Positions 17,617 through 28,400 of a DNA stretch of 64,000 bases are shown here, in pieces. Source of the stretch: Leishmania donovani (lineage: Eukaryota > Euglenozoa > Kinetoplastea > Trypanosomatida > Trypanosomatidae); contig NC_018262.1 of NCBI RefSeq assembly GCF_000227135.1, positions 539,466 to 603,465 on the forward strand. The letters are read 5' to 3'. Under the pieces are notes generated by a model that saw only the letters and a program-made list of their open reading frames with translations, ran no database searches and was not told where the DNA came from. The translations under genes and the position numbers were made by a program. Within the stretch, counting starts at the first letter, position 1. Every line of letters begins with the position of its first letter.

Positions 17617-18486
17617 GCGTCCTGCAGCTCTTTCCCATGCCGTGCTAGAGATAGCAAAGGAGAGAGTGGCTTTTGTTTTCCGCCTACTTTCCTTTTTCAA
17701 GACTTGGTGAGCTGACACTGCTGGTTGTCGCAATGAGTGTTACGGCGGTGCGTGTCTGTGTATGGTGCTCGATATGGGACGCTTATGAAGAGAGAGTACG
17801 CGTGTCGCCTGACTCCATGTGAGAGCTCGAGGCATTCGCGTTGATTTTTTCTCGCTGCCGCCGTTGCTTTCCCCTTGCTGCCTTTACACATCACGAAAGG
17901 GGAAGCAACAACGTGTACACACACACACACAAACACCTGTTCGGGATGAGTAAGAGAGAGCCTCGAGCGAGGAGCGCTGCCGCTCTTACCTTTCAAGATG
18001 AAAGACAGAGTACAAGACGCGGTATTTTTGCAAGAGGTAACTTCCCCTGCAAGTGCCTTGTGTTGACTTTTTCCGGCGTATTCGAAACAGGAAAAGAGAA
18101 ACGCGCTGCTATGCTGCTTGTGCGCCTCTACCAACACTCTTTCTGTTATTCCCATGCGGCCTCTCTCTCTTGTTCTTTCTTTGCATTGGCTCTACGGTGC
18201 ATCGATCGCCGCATGTCGCAACTTCATGTGCGTTTCATTGTCTTCTCTTTTGTGCTTCTTGTACGCACTGGCAAAGCTGAGGAAAGTGGGAAGCGCAGAC
18301 AAGAAGCGCTTCTTTGGTACACACACACACATAGGGCGCGCGGGCTATTCAAAGACTGCATCTGCGTAACACTTCGAAACGGCAAGACGTAGCGCTGAGA
18401 GATGATGGCTGCCCACTGCAGCGCAGTACCCATATACAATCGAAGACTGACGCGTCTTTATACACTGACTGGTAGCACCCGCAACA
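17617..18486. other. Intergenic spacer
   Basis: No gene is seen. Contains a short CA repeat at about 17918-17935. Confidence 0.55.
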
Positions 18487-19236
18487 ATGACCGTGTCTCC
18501 ATCTGCTGCGGCTACTGCTGCACCGACCATCTTTATTCGCTGTGCCACACTGCACAGCCGTGGCGAGCTTCTGAACGGCTTCTTCTTCGCGCACCGCGCC
18601 ACACTCGGCATTCAGGACTGGTACGAGACTGCACGTACGCCTGTCAGCGGCGGCACAGGAAATGAGGAAGAAAAGCTCAGCAGTGCCGAGGATAGTGCCG
18701 CTGCCGGTGACACCCCTCACACTGCCTTGTCGCCGCGGCTACCGCCCCACTTTCCAGTAGAGGTACTGTATGTGCGCAACTCTCGCAAACCGTACTTTCT
18801 TGTTGAATGGCGCTACCCCACATCGGAGGAGGAGGGCAAGCGAAAGGACCCGAGTGACGGCAGCAGCGGCGTCAAGGAGGGGGTGACCGAGGTACACGAG
18901 GCGCGAGCCGGCTCTTCTCAGAACCGCGTCACCGAGGAGTTTCTGCGGCAGCTTGCAGAGCGCACCCTTGCCTTGGGGAAGCAGGAGCTGTCCGATGATG
19001 GCGCGACGTGGAAGGGGCAGCCAGTGTTCATCAGCGCTGCATTACCTGGGATGACTGTGGTGGCTGAACGGCGAAAGCTGGAGCTGCGTGATGCACAACT
19101 AAAGATTCAGCGAGCCACAGAGAAGCGAGAGCGGGCGGAGGATGACTCTGCAGCACAGACTGCGAAAACGAAGCAGAGAGACTCTGGCGTCGTCGCCTCT
19201 GCTTTCATTCCTCGCTGCGTGCGGCGACGAACGTGA
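18487..19236 (+). CDS. Protein of unknown function
   Basis: The product is 249 residues. An N-terminal ordered stretch (about 12-45, IFIRCATLHSRGELLNGFFF) and a segment at about 90-110 (VEVLYVRNSRKPYFLVEWRYP) look like beta strands of a compact domain, interrupted by two acidic Ser-rich insertions. The C-terminus (about 195-249) is a charged helix and a basic tail. No signal peptide or membrane segment is present. The family is not recognised. Its reality rests on length, codon use and the two ordered segments. Confidence 0.72.
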   Translation: MTVSPSAAATAAPTIFIRCATLHSRGELLNGFFFAHRATLGIQDWYETARTPVSGGTGNEEEKLSSAEDSAAAGDTPHTALSPRLPPHFPVEVLYVRNSRKPYFLVEWRYPTSEEEGKRKDPSDGSSGVKEGVTEVHEARAGSSQNRVTEEFLRQLAERTLALGKQELSDDGATWKGQPVFISAALPGMTVVAERRKLELRDAQLKIQRATEKRERAEDDSAAQTAKTKQRDSGVVASAFIPRCVRRRT

Positions 19237-20053
19237 GGTGTACGTGCCGGTTTCTTCTGTTCTGTTTATTTTTTGTTGTTGCTCCTATGTGGGGCTGGAA
19301 GGAATCCTGGGATGGAATGATGAAAGGACATGACCATATGCGCTTATGCCGTGTGGCCGAGCACTCCTTTCCATCTTGTGTGCTAGCGCATCTGACGACA
19401 TATGTGTCACATGCCGCGCTTCGGCAGCAGAGGCACTGGTGTGTGGGACCAACACCCCCTAAACAGTACTTTCTTCGTACGTGTGTCATACGCGCATGGC
19501 CTCCGTCGAACTGAGTGCTTGTGAGGCGAAGTAGCAACAGCCTGATGGCCAGTCGCTCTGCCGCAGAGAAATCGACAAGAGCGTTACCTATAAGCGTTTG
19601 CCCACTCTCCGTCTCCCACCATAGCCCCACACTTCTTCTCATTCCCTTTCGATTTTCATGTCTTTCCATGCGCACCACTTTGTCGGTTTTGTCTTACCCT
19701 TTCGCCCCCTTCTCCTTCTCACCCACCACCGCCTTCCTTCTCCTCCTCTTTGATGGGGGATACACACACACACACACGCAAACACACACGCCTATATAAG
19801 AATCATCACAGTGTCCTCAAACCGCGACCTTTGAACAAGGCGATCTTCGAGAGCATCGCTCCTAAGCTGGACTGCTGAACGAGGTTTGCCGAGAGGGGCG
19901 TTGGTTTCTCAACAGAATGCATGCTCGCTGCTGCGTCTCCCACCTCCTTGTATGTGTGCGTGTTCATGAGGCAAGGTGATGAGGGCATGATCTGCTCTCT
20001 TTTCTTTCTGCGGGCTCTTCACGTACGCGATCGCCTCTTCTGCTGACAAGCTG

Positions 20054-20592
20054 TTCTTTCTTTCAAAGAGTCCATTCTGTCATTCAACAATGAGTCGAGC
20101 CGTGCGCGATACGGACTGTCACTGGCCCCATCGCGTGGTGCAGCGCAGCTGTAGACACGTGGTACAGCAGTGCCGACTCAGCCACCTGAGCACGGCCCCT
20201 GGCTCGAACGTTACCCACCCGCTGTGCAGGTCGCCTCGCAGCCGCTCACAGTATGCCGGCCGCCACGTGCTGCATCTCCCTCGCGGTGGCACTCAGGCTC
20301 CCCACCAGTAGGCTGTGTGTGGGCCGGGTGAGATGCGTTCGAGTCGCGTCGACACCCTGCTCATGGTGTGGATTCGTACAAGCGTGTTCGCTGCCGCAGG
20401 TCGCTCCGACGCAGTGCCATCCAGGATCTGACTGCCGGCATCAGTAGCAATGCATCGCACTGACTTCGCCACGTCGTAGGTGCTTGACCCCATCAGCGTC
20501 GGAGGTGGCTCGGCATTGGCAGGGGATAGGAGTGGCTGCTTTGCCTCTCAACACAGAGCGGGTGTACTGGACCCTCAGATGCCACACTGAGG
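20054..20592 (-). mobile_element. SIDER2-like degenerate retroposon, copy 2 (inverted)
   Basis: Read on the - strand, the element starts with the head CCTCAGTGTGGCATCTGAGG (complement of about 20573-20592) and ends in an A-rich tail (complement of 20054-20070). The 409-bp core is 20117-20525 and has exactly the same length as the cores of copies 1 and 3. It has the best-preserved 5' head of the three, continuing through a CCAGTACACCCG block. It is antisense to the surrounding genes. Confidence 0.75.
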
Positions 20593-21143
20593 TGTCCCCC
20601 TTCATGAGGAGCTGATGAAAAACACAAAAAAGATGAAGGTGGGGGAGGGGAAAGGCAGAGGAGGCGCGTCGGAGAGGGTGACATGGACTGAAGTCGCCGT
20701 ATGCTCCAGTGCTTTCCTAGAGCCCCCCACTTCCCAAACTTTTCCTTCCTCGTCTCTCCCAGATTCTCCAAACCTCGCCCGCCCTTCTTCATGTTTCCCT
20801 CTCCCTTCTCCTCTTTCGTGCTCATTTTTTTTTTCTCCTTGCGCGCGTTTCTCACTCATCAATCACCACCACGCGCCACTCTTGCTCTTACGTCTCCACC
20901 CCGTCGTCCGACACCACCCTACTCGCTTTGTTTGCCAGAATTGGATACCGCTTTCACCGCTCTCTTATACGCCTTGCATTACCCGAGAACACAACATAAA
21001 AGAAGCAAACAAAGCGCAGACAACCTGTATACAGACGCGCCTCTGCCCTATATTTCTCCACCGCCGGTCACCTCTCTCTTTATTGCTGATTTTCGGTTTT
21101 TGTTTTCTTTTGTGTCTTCTCTGTTTGCTGGCGCTGTTTCTCT

Positions 21144-21145
21144 AG
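21144..21145 (+). promoter_or_regulatory. Candidate spliced-leader acceptor AG
   Basis: This is the first AG after a strong pyrimidine tract (21076-21142). It gives a 5' UTR of about 78 nt before ATG 21224. Confidence 0.55.
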
Positions 21146-21223
21146 TGTAGGGCACACTCCCGTCCCTACTTGTTCTTTCGCTCTCATCCCTCTCGAAAGG
21201 AAAGCAAAACAAAGAAAACAAAG

Positions 21224-21670
21224 ATGGCACTTCGCCGCATCCAGAAGGAGCTGAAGGACCTCGAAAAGGATCCGCCAGCGAACACGAGCGGCGGACCGGT
21301 CAGCGAGAGTGACCTCTTTAATTGGAAGGCCACCATCATTGGCCCGGAGGACTCACCATACGCAGGTGGTCTCTTCTTTCTCAACATCCACTTCCCTTCT
21401 GACTACCCGTTCAAGCCGCCGAAGCTACAGTTCACAACCAAGATCTACCACCCGAACATAAACAACAACGGCGGCATCTGCCTTGATATTCTCAAGGACC
21501 AGTGGTCACCGGCGCTGACGATCTCGAAGGTTTTGCTGTCCGTGTGCTCTCTGCTGACGGACCCCAACCCCGACGATCCGCTGGTACCGGATATCGCGCG
21601 CCAGTACAAGACTGATAGGAACGCCTTCAACAAGACAGCCGCCGAGTGGACTCGTCAGTATGCCATGTAG
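21224..21670 (+). CDS. Ubiquitin-conjugating enzyme E2, UBC4/5 (UBE2D) class
   Basis: The product is 148 residues, the normal length of UBE2D enzymes. The HPN motif is at 76-78 (YHPNIN). The catalytic cysteine is C86 in GGICLDIL, one residue shifted from human C85. The WSPALTISKVLLS and DPNPDDPLVP blocks are intact. It accepts ubiquitin from E1 and passes it to substrates with RING or HECT E3 ligases. ATG 21224 gives the canonical ALRRIQKEL start; the 18 upstream in-frame codons precede the family's N-terminus. Very close to the eukaryotic consensus throughout. Confidence 0.97.
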   Translation: MALRRIQKELKDLEKDPPANTSGGPVSESDLFNWKATIIGPEDSPYAGGLFFLNIHFPSDYPFKPPKLQFTTKIYHPNINNNGGICLDILKDQWSPALTISKVLLSVCSLLTDPNPDDPLVPDIARQYKTDRNAFNKTAAEWTRQYAM

Positions 21671-24117
21671 GATGCCCAAAAGGAAAAGAAAAGTGAATCC
21701 GGGGGCGATGGGAAATGAAGCGAAGGAGAGAACCGAAGAGCAGCGGGAAGCTTGAAGGAAACTGAAGATACGCGGGAGACCGCGGAGGCCTGCTGCTAAT
21801 AACCCGTCTTCTCTCCCCGTCGGCCGGATGAGTTGTCCAGTCACGTGCATCGCGTCTGGGTCCGTTCCACCTCTCATTTCTTTCGTTTTCTCTTCCTCCG
21901 CTGCAGTTGTCATGCTCTCAGTACCTTTCGCCTCTCTTTTTCCTCGTGCCACCGTAGCCTTCTCTTCCCTTCTTCCTGGACTCAGCGAATGCCTCAGGGC
22001 AGCACTTGAATTCTGCACCGTGGCGAGCGAGAGGCGCGGAGGGCGGCGAAGTTGGAAGAGTCTGTAGAAGAAAGAAACAAGAGAAAGAGACAGCGAGGGA
22101 GAACGTTGTGTGCGTGTGTGCGTGTGTGCGTGAGGAGGAGGACCGAAAGGAGAACAAAGGGGAGGTGAGCTCAGAAGACCGAAAACGGTGAGGGAGCGGC
22201 TCAATCTGTGAGTGTGCACCCGTGTAGGGCCTGTGTTTCAAGTCCTTGCTGGAACCCCTCCTCTCTTCCCCATTTCCCGCTTCTGTCTCTTCGAGCACTT
22301 TTTTCCGTGCTGTTCGTTTCGCGTTTGTCTCGTCCTTGCTCCCATCTGCCTCACGCTCTCTCTTTCATTCTTCGGATTCTTTTTCGGCGACATCGTGCTT
22401 TAGTGGGACTCACTTTCATGCGCCGCAAATATATCGTCTCATGAAGCCGGTCTTTCGCTTTTTTGTTTTCGCTGTCTCTTCCTATTATTTGTCTTCTGTG
22501 CTTTGCTCTTGTTCCCTTTCCCTTTTTGTGTTTGAGTGCCCTCGCGTCGCCGTCTTATCGCCTCTCCTGCCCATCCTGCCTACCCTTTGCTTTGCGTTTG
22601 TGTGTCACCGTGCTGACCTGACTGCCCACGACTACTTATCCACGGATACACACCTACGCACAAAAGAGAAGTGGGCCACGATCGAAGCATGCTCTATGGC
22701 GCATGCTTCAGTATGCACGAGGCCGAGAAGCAGAGGCGTGAAGCAGATGAGGAGGGGGAGATGGACGCGAGAACCGGCAAACGAAGGGGAGGGGGGCTAC
22801 AAAGAAGGGGTGAAAACGAAAAGAGAATTCCATTTTCGCTGTTTATTATTTTCTACTCGTCGTTTCCACTTGTGTTTTGCTCTCCTTCTTCGTGTAGGTT
22901 CACCCTTTCCCCTTCTCTTGCCCTCATATTCTCTACTCGTCAAGTGTTGATGAGCTTACGGAGAAAGTGTTCGTTGGCTTTTTTGTGTGAATGCCATGCA
23001 TGTGCGTGTGCCGATGCCTGTGATGTGCCGCGAGTGGTTTGTGCGAGTCTGCGTGTTTGAGTTTGCTGACGTGCGATTATGTATGTATATGTACCTGGGT
23101 GCGTGCTGAGTGCCCACGCCGTTCTCGCGCGCACACACAAAAAAGGGGAAGACGCAACAGTGAAAACAAAGAGGAGCCACAATATATATATATATGACGC
23201 AGACAGCAGCGTGATCAGGGAACCAAACATTCAAGAAGACCACAAAAAAAAATTGAGTTACAAAGCAAGGCGGGGGGGGGCGCAGAATAAAAGGAGAAAA
23301 AAAAAGAAAATGAAACCCTTAAGCAAGCCTCCTCTCTCATTCCTCACACTCCCCAGCCCGAATATTAGAGAAAATAGTTTCGAATGAAGGTGAGAACGGA
23401 AGAAAGAAAAGCTGTCGAGCATGCCAGCGCCCAAGAGGCAGAAAAAAATACAAAAAGTACACAGCACAGGAAGAGAAAGAGGCTAACTAACGCATGTAAT
23501 GAGTTTCTTTTTTTTAGGATTTGTCTTGCAGAGGCATTTGGGAAGCGGTGGCGTTGGCAGCGAAACAACAATATCAGTGACGATGACGGCGACGCGCACT
23601 TTTTCATTTTTGGTGTTCTTCGTGATCATGATGCGCAATCGCTTCTCAGAAAACAAAACGAGGAAAGGAGACGATTTATCTACGGATGCTTGGTGATAGC
23701 AAGGTGCTGGAACCAAGCTCTGTGATTGTGCGCAGCTGTGGGAGGTGTTAGCTCTCATTGGGCATCCTTTTCTCTTTCCATGCACGTGCTCTTAGAGAAA
23801 AGCGAGCCATTCAAGAGAGAGGACGGGCCATCGTATCGATCGGCAGCTTCAACCGTCATCCTGATCAAATGAATCGAGACTGAGCCACGGGCGTTGCGAC
23901 ATCAACGAAATACTCCTCGACATCTTGCACATGATGTAACTCCTCTATTACGCTTCTGATGATAATTATTGTTGGCTTTGGCACATCCATACCTCTCTCT
24001 TGCTGCTTCTGAGTCGAAGGCCTTCCAATCTCGCTCTCTTTCTCTCGATCAGCTTTTCAAGCTTTTCCACCACTCTCATTGCTCTCTCGCTGCTCCTCTT
24101 CTCTCAACATATCAACG
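21671..24117. other. 2.4-kb intergenic region
   Basis: No credible gene is seen. The left 500 bp is purine-rich, then long T/C-rich stretches (22210-22960), a (TA) tract at about 23181-23195, and a purine-rich segment at 23230-23480. The longest frame (22246-22950) is T/C-driven and lacks domain features. It probably holds the E2 3' UTR and the histone H4 5' signals. Confidence 0.55.
24051..24052 (+). promoter_or_regulatory. Candidate spliced-leader acceptor AG
   Basis: This AG follows the CT-rich run at 24029-24048 and leaves about 65 nt before the H4 start codon. Confidence 0.5.
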
Positions 24118-24420
24118 ATGGCCAAGGGCAAGCGCTCCGCTGATGCCAAGGGCAGCCAGAAGCGCCAGAAGAAGGTGCTGCGCGACAACATCCGAGGCAT
24201 CACTCGCGGCTGCGTCCGCCGCATGGCGCGCCGCGGTGGCGTGAAGCGCATCTCGAGCGAGATCTACGAAGAGGTGCGCCGCGTGCTGAAGGCCTACGTG
24301 GAGGACATTGTGCGCTGCAGCACGGCCTACACCGAGTACGCGCGCAAGAAGACCGTGACGGCGTGCGATGTTGTGAACGCGCTGCGCAAGAAAGGCCACA
24401 TCCTCTACGGCTATGCGTAA
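24118..24420 (+). CDS. Histone H4
   Basis: The product is 100 residues. The N-terminal tail is the divergent trypanosomatid type (AKGKRSADAKG...), lacking the [18 protein letters not shown] consensus. The globular histone fold is well conserved, from RDNIRGITRGCVRRMARRGGVKRIS through VVNALRKKGHILYGYA. It pairs with H3 in the nucleosome core. ATG 24118 gives the mature N-terminus, and upstream in-frame codons are UTR. It is a single copy here, with no tandem repeat in the window. Confidence 0.98.
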   Translation: MAKGKRSADAKGSQKRQKKVLRDNIRGITRGCVRRMARRGGVKRISSEIYEEVRRVLKAYVEDIVRCSTAYTEYARKKTVTACDVVNALRKKGHILYGYA

Positions 24421-25492
24421 ACAACGCCAGGCCAGCGCTTTTTTTTTCGCTGTCTTCTCTGGGGGCGTTCTTTTTTTTTTTCGCGCATGGCGCACTGCCC
24501 CTTCGCTCTTTTCTTTCTCCTGCTTCTCCCTTCTTCCGTACGCATCCTTTCCCTAGTAGCTCAATGCAAACGGAGCGACACGTAAACGGGAGGGGGAGGG
24601 AGGACACATGCATAAGGCAATGCAGGGGGGGGGTCCGGGTGAATCGGGAGAGGGGAGGAGGGGTAACGTGTTCGGCGCGGGCGTATTCTGGACGTGGACT
24701 TCTGAATGCACACACTACTACTCACTAGATGCTCTTATCTTTTCTCTCCTGCCTATTTTTTTGTCTTTCCTTCGCTTTGCTTCCGTCTCTTACTTTAAGT
24801 CGTCCGTTTTCAGACTTGCTCGATGTCCCCTACGGTCGCCTTCTCTCCTTCTGCGCACTGACGAGCGTTTTCGCCACACCGCCGCCGAGATTCGGAGAAA
24901 TGCAAGCGAAAGGAAGCATACAATCAAGCGCACCTACGTGCGGGTATTTGTCGTGGCCTGGTGTGCGTTTTTTCTCATTGAGGACGCGGGAAGAAGAGAA
25001 GCAAGGGGATAGCACCATTGGAGAGGTTAAACGCGCCGTGCACGCTGGTTTTTGATCGCCTGGGAGCAGGAGGAACGCGCTTGGGTGTCGTCGTCGACGA
25101 TGCTCTTTCACGTCGCGTGTGGGGCTTGCGTGTACGCGCAGAAACCGACACTCTCGTTTCTCCGCGTGATGGCTGCTTTATGCACCGCCGCCACCCCGCC
25201 GAAAGAGGGGCACAGCCGCCTGACAGCTTGGCCACCATCTGCTCTCTTGTTCCTCTGTCTTCTGTGCAGTGGCTGAGCCATCAACGTCCTTACCACACTT
25301 GCTTAATTTCCGAGCTCTGCCACTCCTTCATTGCTTCTTTGTCCTCGTCATCTCTGCCGCTCCCCTTCGGAGCCTCTGCTTCTCAGGTTGCGTTTTCGTG
25401 AGCAGAAGGGTAGGCGCTCTTTAGAACTGCTGCTCAAATTGTGATACCCCAAGCTCTAACACGAATACAGGTGAAGATGAGGGCGACGGTGC
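24421..25492. other. Intergenic spacer
   Basis: No gene is seen. G-rich and T-rich runs follow the H4 stop (24440-24660). A possible acceptor AG lies at 25469-25470. Confidence 0.55.
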
Positions 25493-28400
25493 ATGGCCCC
25501 ACGTACCCCCATTACCACACAACCACACTCACTCGCACGCGCAACTACAAGCATGGCCACCACCACTGCCACCGATGTAAATGCTCTGCACTATGCGCCT
25601 CCGCCGCCGCCGCCGCCATCACAGGAGATTCCAGCATCGGCTCTCGCTCTCGATCGAAAGGTTGTTCAGGCGTTGTTCGTGTCGCTGCGCATGTCTATCC
25701 CACAAGATGTTCAGCGACGCCTCCTTTGCAACGCCGCGGAGGAGCTCGAGTTTCTCATTGCGCGGCAGCCGCGGGTAAGCGCCTTCCACCATCGCCGGCG
25801 CGAGTCGCTGCGGCACCCCGCTCTCGCCATGGCAGCAAAGAAGTACTACCGTGAATGCCGGCGCCGGCGGCTCGAGCTGGAATTACAGCAGATGGCGGCT
25901 GTGGAAGGCCGGCCACTCTCGCAACCAACCAGCTCGCCAGCTGCACAGGTTCGCAGCGGGGTGAGTGCCGCGCAGCGTGAGTCGGTATTGGTGGACCTCC
26001 TTTTTTCAGAGTACGCCCAGCAGTCTGCCATCTACTCCAAGGACCAGGACCGCCAGGGCGACCACTACGGCACAAGTACTGGCAAGGGAGCAGCCGGCTT
26101 CGGCGGGTTCGCTGCATCGCACACCAGTACGTCGCTCAACACCTGCGCAGCCTCTACTCCTCGGCTGCTGGGCAGAATCAGCAGGGAGGTGGACATCGAG
26201 GCAAGTTTGCAACCACCGACCACACCACGTGGTGGCCATGCCGTGGAACTCAGCAGCACGATGACGAGCGGCAAGAGCGGTATCCTACTGCATCGCTCAC
26301 CGACCCTGAGGCACCCAAAAAGCAGCAACGAGGATAGCGTCTCGGCCTTGTCTGAGGCCCTCAACACTGGGTCGCTCTCCCGCTTTGGCTTGAGCGTCAC
26401 GGCAGCCGAGAACGCCGAAAGCGGCGGCAACGCGCGTGCGCGGGGGATCGGCATGGGTGTCTCTACCACCGCCGCAGCGGATGGGGCCCGTTTCTTTGCG
26501 CGGCGGATGGGCTGCAACGACAACGCCGCCGGCCGTCGCGGCGGTGGCAGCGGTGGCGGCACCGGGGACAAATTTGCCTCCGGCTGGACAGGGGAGATGC
26601 GCGTGCTGCTGCAGCGCCGCACGGAGGAAGAGCGGGAGGCTGGAACGGGCAACGACCCGTATCTTTTCATCTCCGCGCGGCCTGTCGAGCACCTTCTCTG
26701 CTGCTACGGCGGTGTCTCACGAGAGCCAGCCGCCATGGCGCTTGGCGCGGCATCGATGATGCTGCAGTGCGACAGCACCAACACGGCCGACGCGGACCCG
26801 TTTCGCAACGCGATAGTAGAGGAGGACATGCGGTGGGATCAGTTGGCGGGGTGCCATCGTCAGCTGTTGCGAGCGGCGTACGGGCCATGCCGAGCCGCGG
26901 CTGCAGCTGTGGCTGGCGACCACCTTGTGAACGACGTCATTCGCCGCTTCTGGGACCGGCTGACGGTCTCCATGGCGGCTCAGCACGCCCACAAGGCGCA
27001 GGAGGCGCGCAAGTCACGCGCAGCGGCGGATGCCGATATTGCAGCCGCGGCCTCTGCGCTGCGCGGGCGGCGCGACGGAGAGGCGGACGAGGACGACTTG
27101 AACGAAATATCCGACAGCGATGACAAGGGCGGAGGGGTTGCTGTCGGCAGAGGCGCCGGCACCGGTGATGATGACGTTGGCCGCAGAAAGACCGCTTCTA
27201 TCTCCATGAGTCGTGCAAAACGAAACGCGTCGAAGTCATCTCGCACCCGTAAAACTGTGTCGAAGTTGTCGAGGAAAACGAAGAGAAAGGGCGGCGGCGC
27301 CGTCTCGTCCGGCGTGGGGGGCGGGTCTGAGCAGCATTCCAGTGTGGCATATTACATGACCCCTCTCCAGTACGTCTACCTCCATACTCGCATAGCACAT
27401 GTGCTCTTGCCAGAATGCGACGCGGTCGAAGTGGAGCTGTTGCCATACATTCAGGAGGACTTACTCGTGGATGCCGCGTACGACGAGGGAGACGCGGCGC
27501 AGCCGTTTTATTTTGGCGAGGCACCACGCCTCGTCGGAGACTTTGGGCGACAGAATCGCCGCTCTACCGCTGCTGTCGGCGCAGGGCCGATGTTGCGGAC
27601 TTCGCTTGCGGAAAGCAAACTGCAAGGGGGCGGCTACGAAGACGCGGGGGATGATCGAATGTCCGCCGCCGGCGGCGAAATGCAGCGAGATGCCTTGCAC
27701 TTGCAGCGCCGGTTTCTGTCAGTGCGTCGCAACGGCTACGCTCTCAGCAGATCGACAGGTGGTGGCGCGAGCGACGGCGGCGGCATGCGCGAGATTGGTC
27801 TGGGAGACGACGGGATGAGTATCGGACCCACGTCGTCGATGGCGGTAACGATCGACGATGGCACGGTAATGCGGCGCGCCGACGGCTGTGATCGGGGCAT
27901 GGGCAGGTCCTACGCCATGGCCTCTTTGTCTCTGGTTCCGATGAGTTTCACGGTAGCGCAGCTACCCTCGCTCACGTATCCGCAGTTCTGGTGCTCCATG
28001 ATGGAACTGGCGGACAACTGGACGTGCTGCGCTGGAAACCCAGTGGAGACGGCGATTTTCATGTGGGAGCTCTATGGTGAGGTGTTTGGGCACAACTGGG
28101 ACGAGGAGGACAAGCTGCTTGCCAATGCGGTAGAGAGTAAGGCGGCCAAGTCCGTCATGAGCGCAGCTGAGAAAGCAGAGCTGGCGAAGGAGGAGGCGGA
28201 TACAATGGAGTCTTTTCAGGCCCTCCTGGCCGAGGTAAGCGGGCAGTTGTCTCAGCCGCCGTCGCGGCGCAGATCTCTCAACAGTATCACAAGCATGACC
28301 GAAGCCATCCACGCCGCGGCAGACAGGTACCGCTCACGTCGACCGCAGTCCAAAACCAAGCGTGGCACGCGCACCTGCTCGCAATCGACGCAGTCAATCG

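Larger units (their letters stand above)
19237..21223. other. Intergenic spacer containing SIDER copy 2
   Basis: No gene is seen. Contains a CA repeat (19764-19792), the inverted SIDER element, and a 550-bp pyrimidine-rich tract leading to the E2 gene. Confidence 0.6.

Noticed and set aside
19314..19394. ATGATGA ... CTGA, a possible C/D snoRNA
   Set aside because: Spacing is right, but there is no clear D'/C' pair or terminal stem, and no second copy as usual in snoRNA clusters.
22246..22950. 234-codon + frame upstream of histone H4
   Set aside because: Ser/Phe/Cys-rich translation of a pyrimidine tract, with other frames equally open nearby.
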